A DNA stretch of 64,000 nt from Polynucleobacter sp. MWH-Jannik1A5 (GTDB lineage: Bacteria > Pseudomonadota > Gammaproteobacteria > Burkholderiales > Burkholderiaceae). Shown piece by piece: positions 55,000-63,861 of this stretch. Made by a program: the position numbers and the translations under genes. The notes under the pieces are model-generated. The model did no database searches. It was not told the origin of the DNA and saw only the letters and a list, made by a program, of their open reading frames with translations. The DNA lies in assembly GCF_018881795.1 (NCBI RefSeq), contig NZ_JACVPQ010000001.1:1091633-1155632 (forward strand), in the 5' to 3' direction. Position 1 is the stretch's first letter. Every line of letters begins with the position of its first letter.

Positions 55000-55014
55000 T
55001 GAGAACAATTCTCA
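55000..55014. promoter_or_regulatory. Fur-box-like palindrome
   Basis: The 15-base sequence TGAGAACAATTCTCA is an inverted repeat that matches the 7-1-7 Fur consensus (TGAGAATNATTCTCA form) at all but one position. It lies 144 bases before the HiPIP start and 21 bases after the stop of the small lipoprotein gene. It may repress the iron-sulfur gene downstream when iron is plentiful, or mark a site for another palindrome-binding regulator. No -10/-35 pair was assigned. Confidence 0.5.
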
Positions 55015-55157
55015 TCTAAAATCTGATATAAATCATAAGCTTACGTGACCGGTAGCTGGATTAAATCTTCTCCACTATGATCAATTCAGTTTTCAAAGTT
55101 ACGCATTGCAGCCCAGTGCGTTTACATACTCATCACTGTTTTATTTTTGGAGAATCC

Positions 55158-55466
55158 ATGAAAAATAGTCGTCGCCAATTTATGATTTTGTCTGCTGCTG
55201 GTGCCTGTACATTGGCATTGAACGGTAAAGTTCAAGCTCAAGCAATGGTTGCTGAAACCGATCCACAAGCTGCTGCATTGGGTTACAAAGCAGATGCTTC
55301 TAAAGTAGACAAGGCAAAGTTTCCAAAATATGCCGCTGGTCAAAAGTGCGATAACTGTGCTTTGTACCAAGGTAAGCCTGGCTCTCCAGCTGGTGGTTGC
55401 TCATTATTTGCTGGCAAGCAAGTGGCTGGTCCAGGCTGGTGCTCTGCTTACGCTAAGAAGGCTTAA
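55158..55466 (+). CDS. high-potential iron-sulfur protein (HiPIP), Tat-exported
   Basis: HiPIPs are small periplasmic 4Fe-4S electron carriers. I start at ATG 55158 (102 residues), which puts a twin-arginine signal first: KNSRRQFMILSAAGACTLAL. The longer in-frame start at 55077 does not look like a signal. Cluster ligands are Cys64 and Cys67 (CDNC), Cys81 (GGCSLF) and Cys95 (GPGWCSAY). The ribosome site is GGAGAA. A Fur-box-like palindrome and a 3' terminator flank it. It could deliver electrons to an oxidase or other periplasmic partner not seen here. Confidence 0.93.
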   Translation: MKNSRRQFMILSAAGACTLALNGKVQAQAMVAETDPQAAALGYKADASKVDKAKFPKYAAGQKCDNCALYQGKPGSPAGGCSLFAGKQVAGPGWCSAYAKKA

Positions 55467-55517
55467 TTCACCTTTTGCTAGCGCATGAAATCTGAGTCTT
55501 TAAAAGGCTCGGAAAAT

Positions 55518-55554
55518 AAAAAAGGCTGCTTAGTTCCCTCTAGCAGCCTTTTTT
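55518..55554. terminator. rho-independent terminator of HiPIP gene
   Basis: A 13-base-pair stem (A6-GGCTGCT at 55518-55530 and AGCAGCC-T6 at 55542-55554) with an 11-base loop follows the HiPIP stop after 51 bases. A and T runs on either side make it functional in both directions. Confidence 0.8.
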
Positions 55555-55590
55555 ATTACGCTCAACCGCTAAGTACGCCAAGGAATTTGA

Positions 55591-56133
55591 ATGAAGCAGT
55601 CCAATAAGCGTTTTTTAAAAGACCTTCTTTTTTATTTGGGTGGTGATCAACCGCCTGTGAGTTGGTTGGAGAAAATGCGCTCGGTATTGGGTGCTTTTAT
55701 TGGTCTTATGTTAGTGTTCACTATCGCTAAATACCTTGGCGAGCTGAGCGGTGTAGATGAATGGCTCATGGCATCCTTGGGAGCAAGCGCTTTATTGGTG
55801 TTTGCTCTGCCGGGTAGCCCTATGGCACAACCTTGGGCAGTAATCGCTGGCAATACGCTATCTGCACTAGTCGGAATTAGCTGTTTTCATCTCATTGGAC
55901 AGCCATTGTTGGCACTACCTGCGGCAGCTGCGCTATCTATTCTCGGGATGTTTGTATTGCGCTGTCTGCACCCACCAGCTGCAGCCGTCTCTTTGATTGT
56001 GGTGCTAGGGCATATCGGCAGCTATCGCTATGCCTTTTTCCCAGTGATGGTGGACTCGGTTCTGTTGATTCTGGCTGGGGCGGTTTACAGCAATCTGACC
56101 GGTAAACCTTACCCTAATAGGCCGCCTAGATAG
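55591..56133 (+). CDS. HPP-family membrane protein
   Basis: This 180-residue protein has about four or five membrane helices and the conserved HPP motif in LRCLHPPAAAVSLIVVLG (residues 128-145). HPP proteins have been linked to nitrite transport in cyanobacteria and chloroplasts; the bacterial role is often unclear. Only the N-terminal cytosolic part (SNKRFLKDLLFYLGGD) is hydrophilic. It starts 37 bases after the HiPIP terminator. Confidence 0.85.
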   Translation: MKQSNKRFLKDLLFYLGGDQPPVSWLEKMRSVLGAFIGLMLVFTIAKYLGELSGVDEWLMASLGASALLVFALPGSPMAQPWAVIAGNTLSALVGISCFHLIGQPLLALPAAAALSILGMFVLRCLHPPAAAVSLIVVLGHIGSYRYAFFPVMVDSVLLILAGAVYSNLTGKPYPNRPPR

Positions 56134-56139
56134 ATTTCT

Positions 56140-56159
56140 AAAGGGCCCTTTGTTTTTTT
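56140..56159 (+). terminator. weak possible terminator after HPP gene
   Basis: A short palindrome AAAGGGCCCTTT (56140-56151) is followed by G and seven T. The stem is only about four pairs with a four-base loop, so it is a weak terminator candidate for the HPP gene. The same bases are the 3' side of the small minus-strand ORF. Confidence 0.3.
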
Positions 56160-56160
56160 G

Positions 56161-56301
56161 TTATTTGATTTTGCCTGCAGCAATAGAGGCTTTGCAGTCC
56201 AAAATAGCGTAGTTTTGGAACTTGCCGGCATTCTCTTTGCGGATAGATTGACCGCATTCAGTTAAGGAATTGCGTAAGTTAATTTTAGGGATATTGCTCA
56301 T
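56161..56301 (-). CDS. 46-residue conserved-looking hypothetical protein
   Basis: A short leftward ORF runs from ATG (56299-56301) to TAA (56161-56163) and encodes MSNIPKINLRNSLTECGQSI and about 26 more residues. It is supported by a good AGGAG ribosome site at 56310-56314, 8 bases upstream, and by a plausible charged composition with two Cys. No signal or membrane segment is present. It fills the gap between the HPP gene and manC, on the opposite strand. I do not recognise it. Confidence 0.5.
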   Translation of the reverse strand: MSNIPKINLRNSLTECGQSIRKENAGKFQNYAILDCKASIAAGKIK

Positions 56302-56487
56302 AGTGATAGCTCCTGTAGTGATTTCTATTGTTATTGTTTGAAATTCAATCTGCGATACAGCGCCATTGTGCTCTTGGCTGGCGCTTTTTGGGATTTTAAT
56401 AAATTCCCAAGCTTTGCTAAAGAGGGGCCATAAACCCTTTAAAATCTACTTTTATTTATAAAAAGCATATCCATTGCTTTCAATTTC
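56302..56487. promoter_or_regulatory. intergenic region upstream of manC
   Basis: This gap of 186 bases lies between the 46-residue ORF and manC. It should hold the manC promoter and the promoter of the small ORF. One hairpin (arms AGCGCCA 56359-56365 and TGGCGCT 56379-56385) is followed by TTTT and may be a terminator on the plus strand; apart from that I see an A/T-rich stretch from 56430 to 56480. Confidence 0.35.
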
Positions 56488-57972
56488 ATGGCTTTAGTGA
56501 TTCCAGTCATTCTTTGCGGCGGCTCCGGTACTCGGCTTTGGCCTTTGTCCCGTTCGGGCTTTCCAAAGCAATTTTTGGTTCTCTCTGGCGATGGCTCATC
56601 TCAAAGCCTTTTTCAACAAGCGGTAGAGCGCATCAATTCTGTTGCTAGTGCAAAAATTACACTCGGCAATACCTTGGTAGTCACTAATGAAGACCACCGA
56701 TTCTTAGTGCTGGATCAATTACGTGAAATGAAATCAGTTCACGCGACTTTATTGCTAGAACCAGTTGGTCGTAACACAGCGCCTGCATTAAGCATGGCTG
56801 CTTTTTGTGCTCAGCAGTTAGCTCAAGATCAAGATCCTATTTTGGTGATTACACCAGCAGATCAAACGATTCAAAATCCTGCGGCCTTTACTAAAGCGTT
56901 GCAAGATTGCATTTCAGTGGTTGAAACAAATAAACAAAGTATTGCTATCTTGGGTATCACACCTACTGCGCCTGAAACAGGCTATGGATATATTCAGCGC
57001 TCTGGCGCAAAAGATCAACATAATGCATTTGTAGTCGATCGCTTTGTAGAAAAGCCAGATAGCCAGACTGCACAAAGTTATTTGGCTGATGGAGGCTATC
57101 TTTGGAACAGCGGTATGTTTGTTCTCAAAGCCAGTACATGGCTTGCAGCCCTCAGGGAATATCGTGGTGATATTTATGATGCTTCACAAAAAGCATGGCA
57201 AGCTAAGTCTGAAGATCAGGCCGACGGCGTGCAATTTATTCGCCCAGGCAAAGAGGAGTTTATGTCGATTCCAAGTGAGTCGATTGACTATGCGGTGATT
57301 GAAAAGTGTCCGAATAGTCAAGGCGGTCAATACAACATCAAGATGGTGGAATTAGATGCCGGTTGGAATGATCTCGGTGCTTGGGATGCTGTCTGGCAAG
57401 TAGGCAAACAAGACCAAGATGGCAACGTGACCAGTGGCGATACATTGCTAACCAATTCAAAGAACTCCTTGGTGCACGCCAACAGCCGTTTGGTAAGTGC
57501 TGTTGGGGTTGAAAATCTCATCATCGTTGAAACAGCAGACGCAGTACTAGTAGCTGATCGCAAAAATAGCCAAGATGTTAAAAACATTGTGAATCAGCTG
57601 GAATCACAAAAGCGGGAAGAGAAAAGTCTGCATCGCAAGGTTGCTAGACCCTGGGGCTGGTATGACAGTGTGGATGAAGGCGAGCGCTTTAAAGTAAAGC
57701 GCATTCAGGTCAAACCAGGTGCCAGCCTTTCTTTACAAATGCATCATCACCGCGCAGAGCATTGGATTGTGGTGAAAGGGATCGCTGAAATCACTAATGG
57801 TGATCAAGTCATCACTCTCCATGAAAATCAAAGTACTTATATTCCTCAAGGGCAAACACATCGTTTGGCTAATCGTGGCTCTGAGCCCCTGGAGATTATT
57901 GAAGTGCAGTCGGGTAGTTATTTAGGTGAAGACGACATTATTCGCTTCGAAGATACATACGGAAGAAATTAA
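56488..57972 (+). CDS. manC: mannose-1-phosphate guanylyltransferase / mannose-6-phosphate isomerase
   Basis: This 494-residue bifunctional enzyme makes GDP-mannose and interconverts mannose-6-phosphate and fructose-6-phosphate. The N-terminal nucleotidyl domain has [20 protein letters not shown] (residues 8-27), PADQTI, and TGYGYIQRS. The C-terminal cupin has [20 protein letters not shown] and the AEHWIVVKG zinc ligand region. It starts the second glycan cluster and gives substrate to gmd, 5 bases downstream. Confidence 0.95.
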   Translation: MALVIPVILCGGSGTRLWPLSRSGFPKQFLVLSGDGSSQSLFQQAVERINSVASAKITLGNTLVVTNEDHRFLVLDQLREMKSVHATLLLEPVGRNTAPALSMAAFCAQQLAQDQDPILVITPADQTIQNPAAFTKALQDCISVVETNKQSIAILGITPTAPETGYGYIQRSGAKDQHNAFVVDRFVEKPDSQTAQSYLADGGYLWNSGMFVLKASTWLAALREYRGDIYDASQKAWQAKSEDQADGVQFIRPGKEEFMSIPSESIDYAVIEKCPNSQGGQYNIKMVELDAGWNDLGAWDAVWQVGKQDQDGNVTSGDTLLTNSKNSLVHANSRLVSAVGVENLIIVETADAVLVADRKNSQDVKNIVNQLESQKREEKSLHRKVARPWGWYDSVDEGERFKVKRIQVKPGASLSLQMHHHRAEHWIVVKGIAEITNGDQVITLHENQSTYIPQGQTHRLANRGSEPLEIIEVQSGSYLGEDDIIRFEDTYGRN

Positions 57973-57977
57973 TCAAT

Positions 57978-59120
57978 ATGACCAGTCAAGCCAATAGCAA
58001 ACAAAAAGTAGCCCTCATTACAGGCATTACAGGACAAGATGGTTCCTACCTTGCTGAGTTTTTGCTGGAAAAGGGTTACATCGTTCATGGTATTAAACGC
58101 CGCGCATCATCTTTCAATACTGAGCGTATTGATCATATTTATCAAGATCCACATATCGATCATCAAGATTTGATTCTGCATTACGGCGACTTAACTGATA
58201 CCAGTAACTTGGTACGCATTATTCAAGAATCACAGCCCGACGAGATTTATAACTTGGGCGCACAGTCCCATGTAGCGGTGTCTTTTGAGTCGCCTGAATA
58301 TACGGCGGATGTTGATGCTATAGGCCCATTAAGGATATTGGAGGCAATACGAATTTTGGGTCTTGAAAAGAAAACCCGTTTTTATCAAGCATCCACCTCA
58401 GAGTTATACGGCTTGGTACAAGAAATCCCGCAAACAGAGACCACGCCGTTTTATCCACGCAGTCCTTACGCAGTTGCCAAAATGTATGCGTACTGGATTA
58501 CCGTGAACTATCGTGAAGCCTATGGCATTTATGCTTGTAATGGCATCTTGTTTAATCATGAATCCAAGCGTCGTGGTGAAACCTTTGTAACTCGCAAGGT
58601 GACTCGTGGTTTGGCGAATATTGCGCAAGGGTTAGAGAAGTGTCTCTACATGGGTAATATTGATGCCCTGCGTGACTGGGGTCATGCAAAAGACTATGTC
58701 CGCATGCAATGGCTGATGCTGCAACAAGAGCAGCCCGATGATTTTGTGATTGCTACAGGGGTGCAATTTACAGTGCGTGAATTTATTACCCGTAGCGCTA
58801 AACAATTGGGTATCACGCTCAAGTTCGAGGGCGTTGCCGAAAATGAAAAAGCCATCGTAGCAGCGATTGAAGGCGATAAAGCACCAGCTCTCAAAGTGGG
58901 CGATGTGATTGTGCAAATTGATCCTCGTTATTACCGTCCGACTGAAGTAGAGACTCTTTTAGGAAATCCTGCCAAAGCAAAGGCAAAGCTAGGCTGGGTT
59001 CCCGAAATCACCCTCGATCAAATGATTGTTGAGATGGTGGCTAATGACCTTGATCAAGCTAAGCAACATGCGCTATTACTGCAGCATGGTCATAGTGTGT
59101 CGGTTGGCAAGGAAAGTTAA
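57978..59120 (+). CDS. gmd: GDP-mannose 4,6-dehydratase
   Basis: Gmd makes GDP-4-keto-6-deoxymannose, the first step to GDP-L-fucose. The 380-residue extended SDR begins with [19 protein letters not shown], has the family block [15 protein letters not shown], and the catalytic [11 protein letters not shown] and [13 protein letters not shown] with the Tyr-Lys pair. [19 protein letters not shown] is the diagnostic GDP-mannose segment. It is 5 bases from manC and 32 bases before fcl. Confidence 0.97.
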   Translation: MTSQANSKQKVALITGITGQDGSYLAEFLLEKGYIVHGIKRRASSFNTERIDHIYQDPHIDHQDLILHYGDLTDTSNLVRIIQESQPDEIYNLGAQSHVAVSFESPEYTADVDAIGPLRILEAIRILGLEKKTRFYQASTSELYGLVQEIPQTETTPFYPRSPYAVAKMYAYWITVNYREAYGIYACNGILFNHESKRRGETFVTRKVTRGLANIAQGLEKCLYMGNIDALRDWGHAKDYVRMQWLMLQQEQPDDFVIATGVQFTVREFITRSAKQLGITLKFEGVAENEKAIVAAIEGDKAPALKVGDVIVQIDPRYYRPTEVETLLGNPAKAKAKLGWVPEITLDQMIVEMVANDLDQAKQHALLLQHGHSVSVGKES

Positions 59121-59152
59121 ATGCCAAAAATGAATTTTGGAGTGGGTAAATA

Positions 59153-60130
59153 GTGACTCTAGATTTAAATCAAAAAATCTATGTAGCTGGCCATAGGGGT
59201 ATGGTGGGCTCAGCCATCGTCCGAAATTTAAAGAGCAAAGGCTTTCATAATATTGTTGGTAAAACCCATAGCGAGTTAGATTTAACCAATCAAGCAGCAG
59301 TAGCTCAGTTTTTTATAGAAGAAAAGCCTGATCAAGTGTATTTGGCTGCAGCTAAAGTCGGCGGCATACATGCCAACAATACTTTCCCAGCGGAATTCAT
59401 ATATCAAAACCTGATGATGGAAGCCAATATTGTTCATCAGGCGTTCGAAAATGGTGTGAAGAAACTCCTATTTTTAGGTTCAAGCTGTATCTATCCAAAG
59501 CTTGCGCCACAACCCATGTCAGAAAATGCACTTCTGACGGGTAAGTTAGAGTCAACCAATGAGCCCTATGCCATTGCAAAAATTGCTGGCATTAAATTAT
59601 GTGAAAGCTATAACCGTCAATACGGTAACTCACATGGAATTGATTATCGCTCTGTAATGCCTACCAATCTCTATGGTCCTGGAGACAATTACCATCCTGA
59701 AAATAGTCATGTCATACCTGCATTGATTAGACGTTTTCATGAGGCAAAAATAAGTAATGCACCTGAGGTGGTGATTTGGGGCACGGGCACTCCCAAGCGT
59801 GAATTTCTATATGTAGATGATATGGCTGCCGCATCAGTTTTTGTGATGGATATGCCAAAGCCAATCTACGACCAAAATATCGAGCCGATGGAAAGTCATA
59901 TTAATGTTGGTTACGGAAGTGACATCACTATTTTGGAGTTAGCTGAAGCAGTGGCTAAAGTAGTTGGGTATGAGGGCATGATCAAGACAGACCCCACCAA
60001 ACCAGATGGCACTCCTAGAAAACAAATGGACTCCAGCAAATTAAATCAGCTAGGTTGGCAAGCGCAATTTGATCTAGAAACAGGGTTAGTGCTTGCATAC
60101 GCTGATTTTCAGAAAAATCACCGCCACTAA
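59153..60130 (+). CDS. fcl: GDP-L-fucose synthase
   Basis: Fcl (WcaG) epimerises and reduces the gmd product to GDP-L-fucose. The 325-residue protein uses a GTG at 59153 behind GGAG. Motifs are [37 protein letters not shown] and the catalytic [25 protein letters not shown] is also typical. GDP-fucose made here could serve the GT10-type enzyme in the first island. Confidence 0.96.
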   Translation: MTLDLNQKIYVAGHRGMVGSAIVRNLKSKGFHNIVGKTHSELDLTNQAAVAQFFIEEKPDQVYLAAAKVGGIHANNTFPAEFIYQNLMMEANIVHQAFENGVKKLLFLGSSCIYPKLAPQPMSENALLTGKLESTNEPYAIAKIAGIKLCESYNRQYGNSHGIDYRSVMPTNLYGPGDNYHPENSHVIPALIRRFHEAKISNAPEVVIWGTGTPKREFLYVDDMAAASVFVMDMPKPIYDQNIEPMESHINVGYGSDITILELAEAVAKVVGYEGMIKTDPTKPDGTPRKQMDSSKLNQLGWQAQFDLETGLVLAYADFQKNHRH

Positions 60131-60139
60131 TTTGTTTTA

Positions 60140-61555
60140 ATGACTCAAACCATCACTCAATCATCACACCAAGAATCAAGTCTGCCAAGTTGGGTGATTT
60201 GGGTTCAATGTTCTGCATTCGTAGTGCTATATGCGGTGTGGATTCTTCCGGAGATTGTTGGGTTTCGCAATACAGCCTTGGCAACAGGGGCTATCTTTGG
60301 CGCCTATTCGATTTATCAATACAGAAAAGCACTTCTTCAAAAATCAGCATTACCAATTTGGTTAATGATTGCTTTGTTCGGTTGGGCTACTTTTCATCTA
60401 TTTTTTTTAAGTTCAAATTTCCCGCTGCAATACATCGAGTATTTCCGAATTTGGAAATATGCTGCTATCGGTGCTGTTATGGCAACAGGATTGGGTTTAT
60501 CGTTAATTCACTCAAGCAAGCAAGAATCAGTACGTTATTGGTTTTTAATCTACTTTGGTCTATGTACACCTTGCATTATTTACCTTGTTAAATACGTGCT
60601 TACTATGGTTGGCCGTGTTTATGGATTAGATATTCCAGTTTCTATGCAGGTTTACAGCTTCTCCCAGCCATTTTATGTACCTAAAACAGACTATGTAGCT
60701 TTCTGTCTGCCCGCATTTTCAGTTGCACTGGGTTCTTTAATTCGGCTATCGGATATTGAAGGCTCTTGGCGCCTAAAAGATTTGTTAAATCTTGTTGCCC
60801 AAATTTTAATTATCAGCGGCACACTATTTTTATTTGCAGCTCAAAATATTAAAAATGGCATGGTGTATGCAGCATTGTTATTTATTATTTTCGGGATGAT
60901 TTTTTGCGCAAGACATATTTCAAGACTAACTTGGAAAAAAATTGCTGGAATTTTGATTGCATTTGCAATTCTCATTTCAGGAATTATTGTAAATGTGAGT
61001 AAAAATGATTCATGGAGAACGCTAGTTACAGATACTAAGATTGGCTTGCAGATAGAAAAATATCCAAATTGGAAGGATGAAATCAAATATAACTTTCCTT
61101 TGAATGAAAACGGCGCAATGGTTTCTGCAACTAATTATCAACGGGCTGCTTGGGCATATGCCGGTATCAAGTTAGCGATTGAAAACCCTATGGGCTATGG
61201 CCTAGTCGAGGATTCATTTGCAAAATTAGCAAAAGTCCGATGGCCAGATGTCGGCTCTAGCCTTTCCCACAGCCATAGCGGTTGGTTGGATGTTATTTTA
61301 GCAATTGGCTTTCCTGGATTCTTTTTGATCCTTGGGGCGCTATTGCTAGCAATTAAAAATTCATATCTCCTCAGAGGGGGGTACGAATCCCTGCTGGTAT
61401 TTTGGCCCTTGTTAGCCAATTTACTTTTATGGTGCACCACCGAAGTATCAGCCACCGTCACTTTTGCAGCGCTTATCTTCTGGATTTGCTTGGCGGGTGG
61501 CTTGAATGCTGGCACATCAATGAAAACTGCCTCGCCAAAGCTGGTAGCTGAGTAA
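60140..61555 (+). CDS. O-antigen ligase/polymerase family membrane protein
   Basis: This 471-residue protein has about 11 predicted membrane helices. A large periplasmic loop follows residue 290 and contains TDTKIGLQIEKYPNWKDE. The conserved segment GYGLVEDSFAKLAKV and SSLSHSHSGWLDVILAIGFP (residues about 353-391) matches the Wzy_C (O-antigen ligase) domain with its histidine. WaaL-type ligase or Wzy polymerase cannot be told apart by sequence alone. It sits after fcl and before glycosyltransferases. I see no clear chain-length regulator near it. Confidence 0.75.
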   Translation: MTQTITQSSHQESSLPSWVIWVQCSAFVVLYAVWILPEIVGFRNTALATGAIFGAYSIYQYRKALLQKSALPIWLMIALFGWATFHLFFLSSNFPLQYIEYFRIWKYAAIGAVMATGLGLSLIHSSKQESVRYWFLIYFGLCTPCIIYLVKYVLTMVGRVYGLDIPVSMQVYSFSQPFYVPKTDYVAFCLPAFSVALGSLIRLSDIEGSWRLKDLLNLVAQILIISGTLFLFAAQNIKNGMVYAALLFIIFGMIFCARHISRLTWKKIAGILIAFAILISGIIVNVSKNDSWRTLVTDTKIGLQIEKYPNWKDEIKYNFPLNENGAMVSATNYQRAAWAYAGIKLAIENPMGYGLVEDSFAKLAKVRWPDVGSSLSHSHSGWLDVILAIGFPGFFLILGALLLAIKNSYLLRGGYESLLVFWPLLANLLLWCTTEVSATVTFAALIFWICLAGGLNAGTSMKTASPKLVAE

Positions 61556-61595
61556 TAGCGTAGAGATATCTTTGCTCGATATTCAGACATAACCT

Positions 61596-62375
61596 ATGAA
61601 TAAATACCTTTTCTATCGAATTACCAGCAAATCAAATGATAAGCCTAGGCTAGATGGGTTTTCTAAGATGGATTGCTTGGATAATCTCTTAAGTTATTTT
61701 CCTGATTACAGGATGGTCTGTATTGCCGATAACTGCGATGATTTGATTTACGAGATTTTAGAAAAGAAAAATTTCTATAAATTGGTGCGTACTAGCTTGG
61801 GTAATTGTGGGTCTTTTAAATATTTGTTAAATAACGAGCTTCCCTCTTTGGCGGATGATGATTTAATTTATTTTGTTGAGGATGACTATTTGCATAGAGC
61901 AGGCTCTGCCCAGGCTCTAGAGGAGGGATTAAAGTATTTTAACTACGTTACTTTGTACGATCATCCCGATAAGTACGGCATTAACTCTCCTAACACTAAT
62001 CCACTCGTGCCCAAAGGACCTCTATCAGAGGTAACCCAAATCTTTAGAGGCGTCAGCGCTATTTGGAGAACCACCAACTCTACCACTATGACTTTTGGAG
62101 TGCACGCTAAAACCATGCGTATGGATTCATGGATTTGGAATCTGGTAAATACGGGCTTTAACACACCAAGAGATTTTCATGCATGGATTTATTTAACGGG
62201 ACCAAAAGAATTTTCCTTAAGAACTGCAAAAACCATTTTTGCCGCCCAATTATTATCAAGAATGCATGCTTTGCTTAGTCCAAGGCGAACATTGGGGGTG
62301 CCTTTAAATTCATTTTCTGCACATCTGCAAAAAGATACGTTGCCAGAAAATTTCTATTCAGATTTTATGAGGTAA
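61596..62375 (+). CDS. putative GT-A-like glycosyltransferase of uncharacterised group
   Basis: This 259-residue protein is a likely glycosyltransferase. It contains LADDDLIYFVEDDYLHRAGS at residues 86-105, an acidic motif like those that bind nucleotide-sugar and metal, and FNYVTLYDHPDKYGINSPN. SAIWRTTNSTTMTFG resembles a substrate-handling block. No standard GT family can be assigned. It follows the O-antigen gene and precedes a GT2 gene by 9 bases. Confidence 0.55.
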   Translation: MNKYLFYRITSKSNDKPRLDGFSKMDCLDNLLSYFPDYRMVCIADNCDDLIYEILEKKNFYKLVRTSLGNCGSFKYLLNNELPSLADDDLIYFVEDDYLHRAGSAQALEEGLKYFNYVTLYDHPDKYGINSPNTNPLVPKGPLSEVTQIFRGVSAIWRTTNSTTMTFGVHAKTMRMDSWIWNLVNTGFNTPRDFHAWIYLTGPKEFSLRTAKTIFAAQLLSRMHALLSPRRTLGVPLNSFSAHLQKDTLPENFYSDFMR

Positions 62376-62384
62376 TTAATCAAC

Positions 62385-63146
62385 ATGAATATCGCAAACG
62401 AAACCCCTCTTATTAGCATCATTATTCCGGTACTTAATTTATCGCGCCCAATTAATCCCAAGCGATTTTTTATGCCACGACAAACAATTAAAGATACCTT
62501 GGCAGATATTCAAAAGAATGTACGCATACCCCATGAAATTATCATCGTGTGCAATGGAGATGACCCAGAATTAAAGCAATTTGTGATGTCTCACCCACAA
62601 GTAACCCGTTATTGCATCAATAGTGAAAATGTGGGCGTTGCACGTTCTTGGAATATGGGTGCTCAATTAGCCGATTCCAAAGTACTTTGTTATCTAAATG
62701 ATGATGTCTCTATCGGCGTCGGGGCTCTTGAAAGTCTATATGAGCAGTTATTGGCTGATCCTAAGATTGGTGAAATTGGCCCATCAGGTTCTTTCTGGCG
62801 GGATTGCGCTCATTATGAATATGCAGAAAGTGATAAGCCAGTTGATGTTGATGCGGTATTAGGCTTCTGTTTTTTAATGCGCTCATCAACATTTCATGAG
62901 CTAGGGGGTTTTGATGTGAATTACTCTCCAGCAGGATGCGAAGAAATTGATATGAGTTACCGTATTCGTGCCGCTGGATTAAGGTGTGTCGTTGATACTC
63001 GGGCGCCTATTAAGCACTATCATCATCATGGGGTTAGCGCTTATAAAGTTGATATACGGTACTTGGGTAAAACGATTGACACCCTTACTCTTCATGAGCG
63101 CAATACAGCCTATTTTAGAAAAAAATGGCAAAACATTTTTCCATAA
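62385..63146 (+). CDS. GT2-family glycosyltransferase
   Basis: This 253-residue glycosyltransferase has a GT-A fold. It begins PLISIIIPVLNLSRPINPKR, and the DxD-like site is VLCYLNDDVSIGVGALESLY. FLMRSSTFHELGGFDVNYSP followed by GCEEIDMSYRIRAAG carries the catalytic-base ED pattern of rhamnosyl- and similar GT2 enzymes. The substrate is unknown. It is close to the methyltransferase gene, 15 bases away. Confidence 0.82.
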   Translation: MNIANETPLISIIIPVLNLSRPINPKRFFMPRQTIKDTLADIQKNVRIPHEIIIVCNGDDPELKQFVMSHPQVTRYCINSENVGVARSWNMGAQLADSKVLCYLNDDVSIGVGALESLYEQLLADPKIGEIGPSGSFWRDCAHYEYAESDKPVDVDAVLGFCFLMRSSTFHELGGFDVNYSPAGCEEIDMSYRIRAAGLRCVVDTRAPIKHYHHHGVSAYKVDIRYLGKTIDTLTLHERNTAYFRKKWQNIFP

Positions 63147-63161
63147 CAATAAGAAGACTAT

Positions 63162-63830
63162 ATGAGCGAAATACCTAAAGTTGACTCTGTGTATTACGGC
63201 GGCGAACGTAACGATGTGGCTAGCCTTGTTCCCTTGGATGCTAAATCCGTACTGGATATTGGCTGTGGTTACGGGGGCATTGGCAGACTACTGGCCAAAA
63301 CCCATAGTGCACAGCTATACGGCATTGAGCTCAATCCAGAGGCCACCCCTTATTTAGAAAATTTATATCATCAACATTGGATTGGCAGTGTTGAGGAAGT
63401 GAGAATTCCGGATAATGTTCCTGGATTTGATTGCATTATCTTTTCAGATGTTCTAGAGCATTTAGTTGATCCTTGGGGCACTCTAGCTCACTATGTCGCT
63501 CGCTTAAATGCAGGTGGAACCATTATTGCGAGTATTCCAAACGTTCGTAATCTGAACCTTTTACTTAAGTTAATTATCCGTGGGGAATGGACTTACCTTC
63601 CTGATGGAGGTTTGTTAGATAAAACACATCTTCGATTTTTTACAAGATCTGAAATCGAGAAGTTATTTAATGAGGCTGGACTTGATATAGAGTATTGGGG
63701 ATATAACCGAGACAAATACTCTTTCTTTCGCAGAGTCGTTACTGCGCCATTTCGGTTGTTAAGTCCTGATCTAGAGGTTTGCCAGTTTTTGATCCGAGCC
63801 CATAAAAATTCAAAATTAGCGCTTCGTTAG
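63162..63830 (+). CDS. class I SAM-dependent methyltransferase
   Basis: This 222-residue protein has a Rossmann methyltransferase domain with SVLDIGCGYGGIGRLLAKT (residues 29-47), the acidic GIELNPEA, and IIFSDVLEHLVDPWGTL. IASIPNVRNLNLLLKLI is typical of sugar- or polyketide-methyltransferase relatives. It probably methylates a sugar of the surface glycan or its nucleotide form. Position within the glycan cluster supports this, but the target is inferred. Confidence 0.75.
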   Translation: MSEIPKVDSVYYGGERNDVASLVPLDAKSVLDIGCGYGGIGRLLAKTHSAQLYGIELNPEATPYLENLYHQHWIGSVEEVRIPDNVPGFDCIIFSDVLEHLVDPWGTLAHYVARLNAGGTIIASIPNVRNLNLLLKLIIRGEWTYLPDGGLLDKTHLRFFTRSEIEKLFNEAGLDIEYWGYNRDKYSFFRRVVTAPFRLLSPDLEVCQFLIRAHKNSKLALR

Positions 63831-63861
63831 ACTCTTCATCTCTTATGAATAGATCCTCGCT

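Noticed and set aside
61378..61396. tRNA-like T-arm sequence GGTACGAATCCC
   Set aside because: It lies in the coding sequence of the O-antigen gene and no cloverleaf can be made around it.
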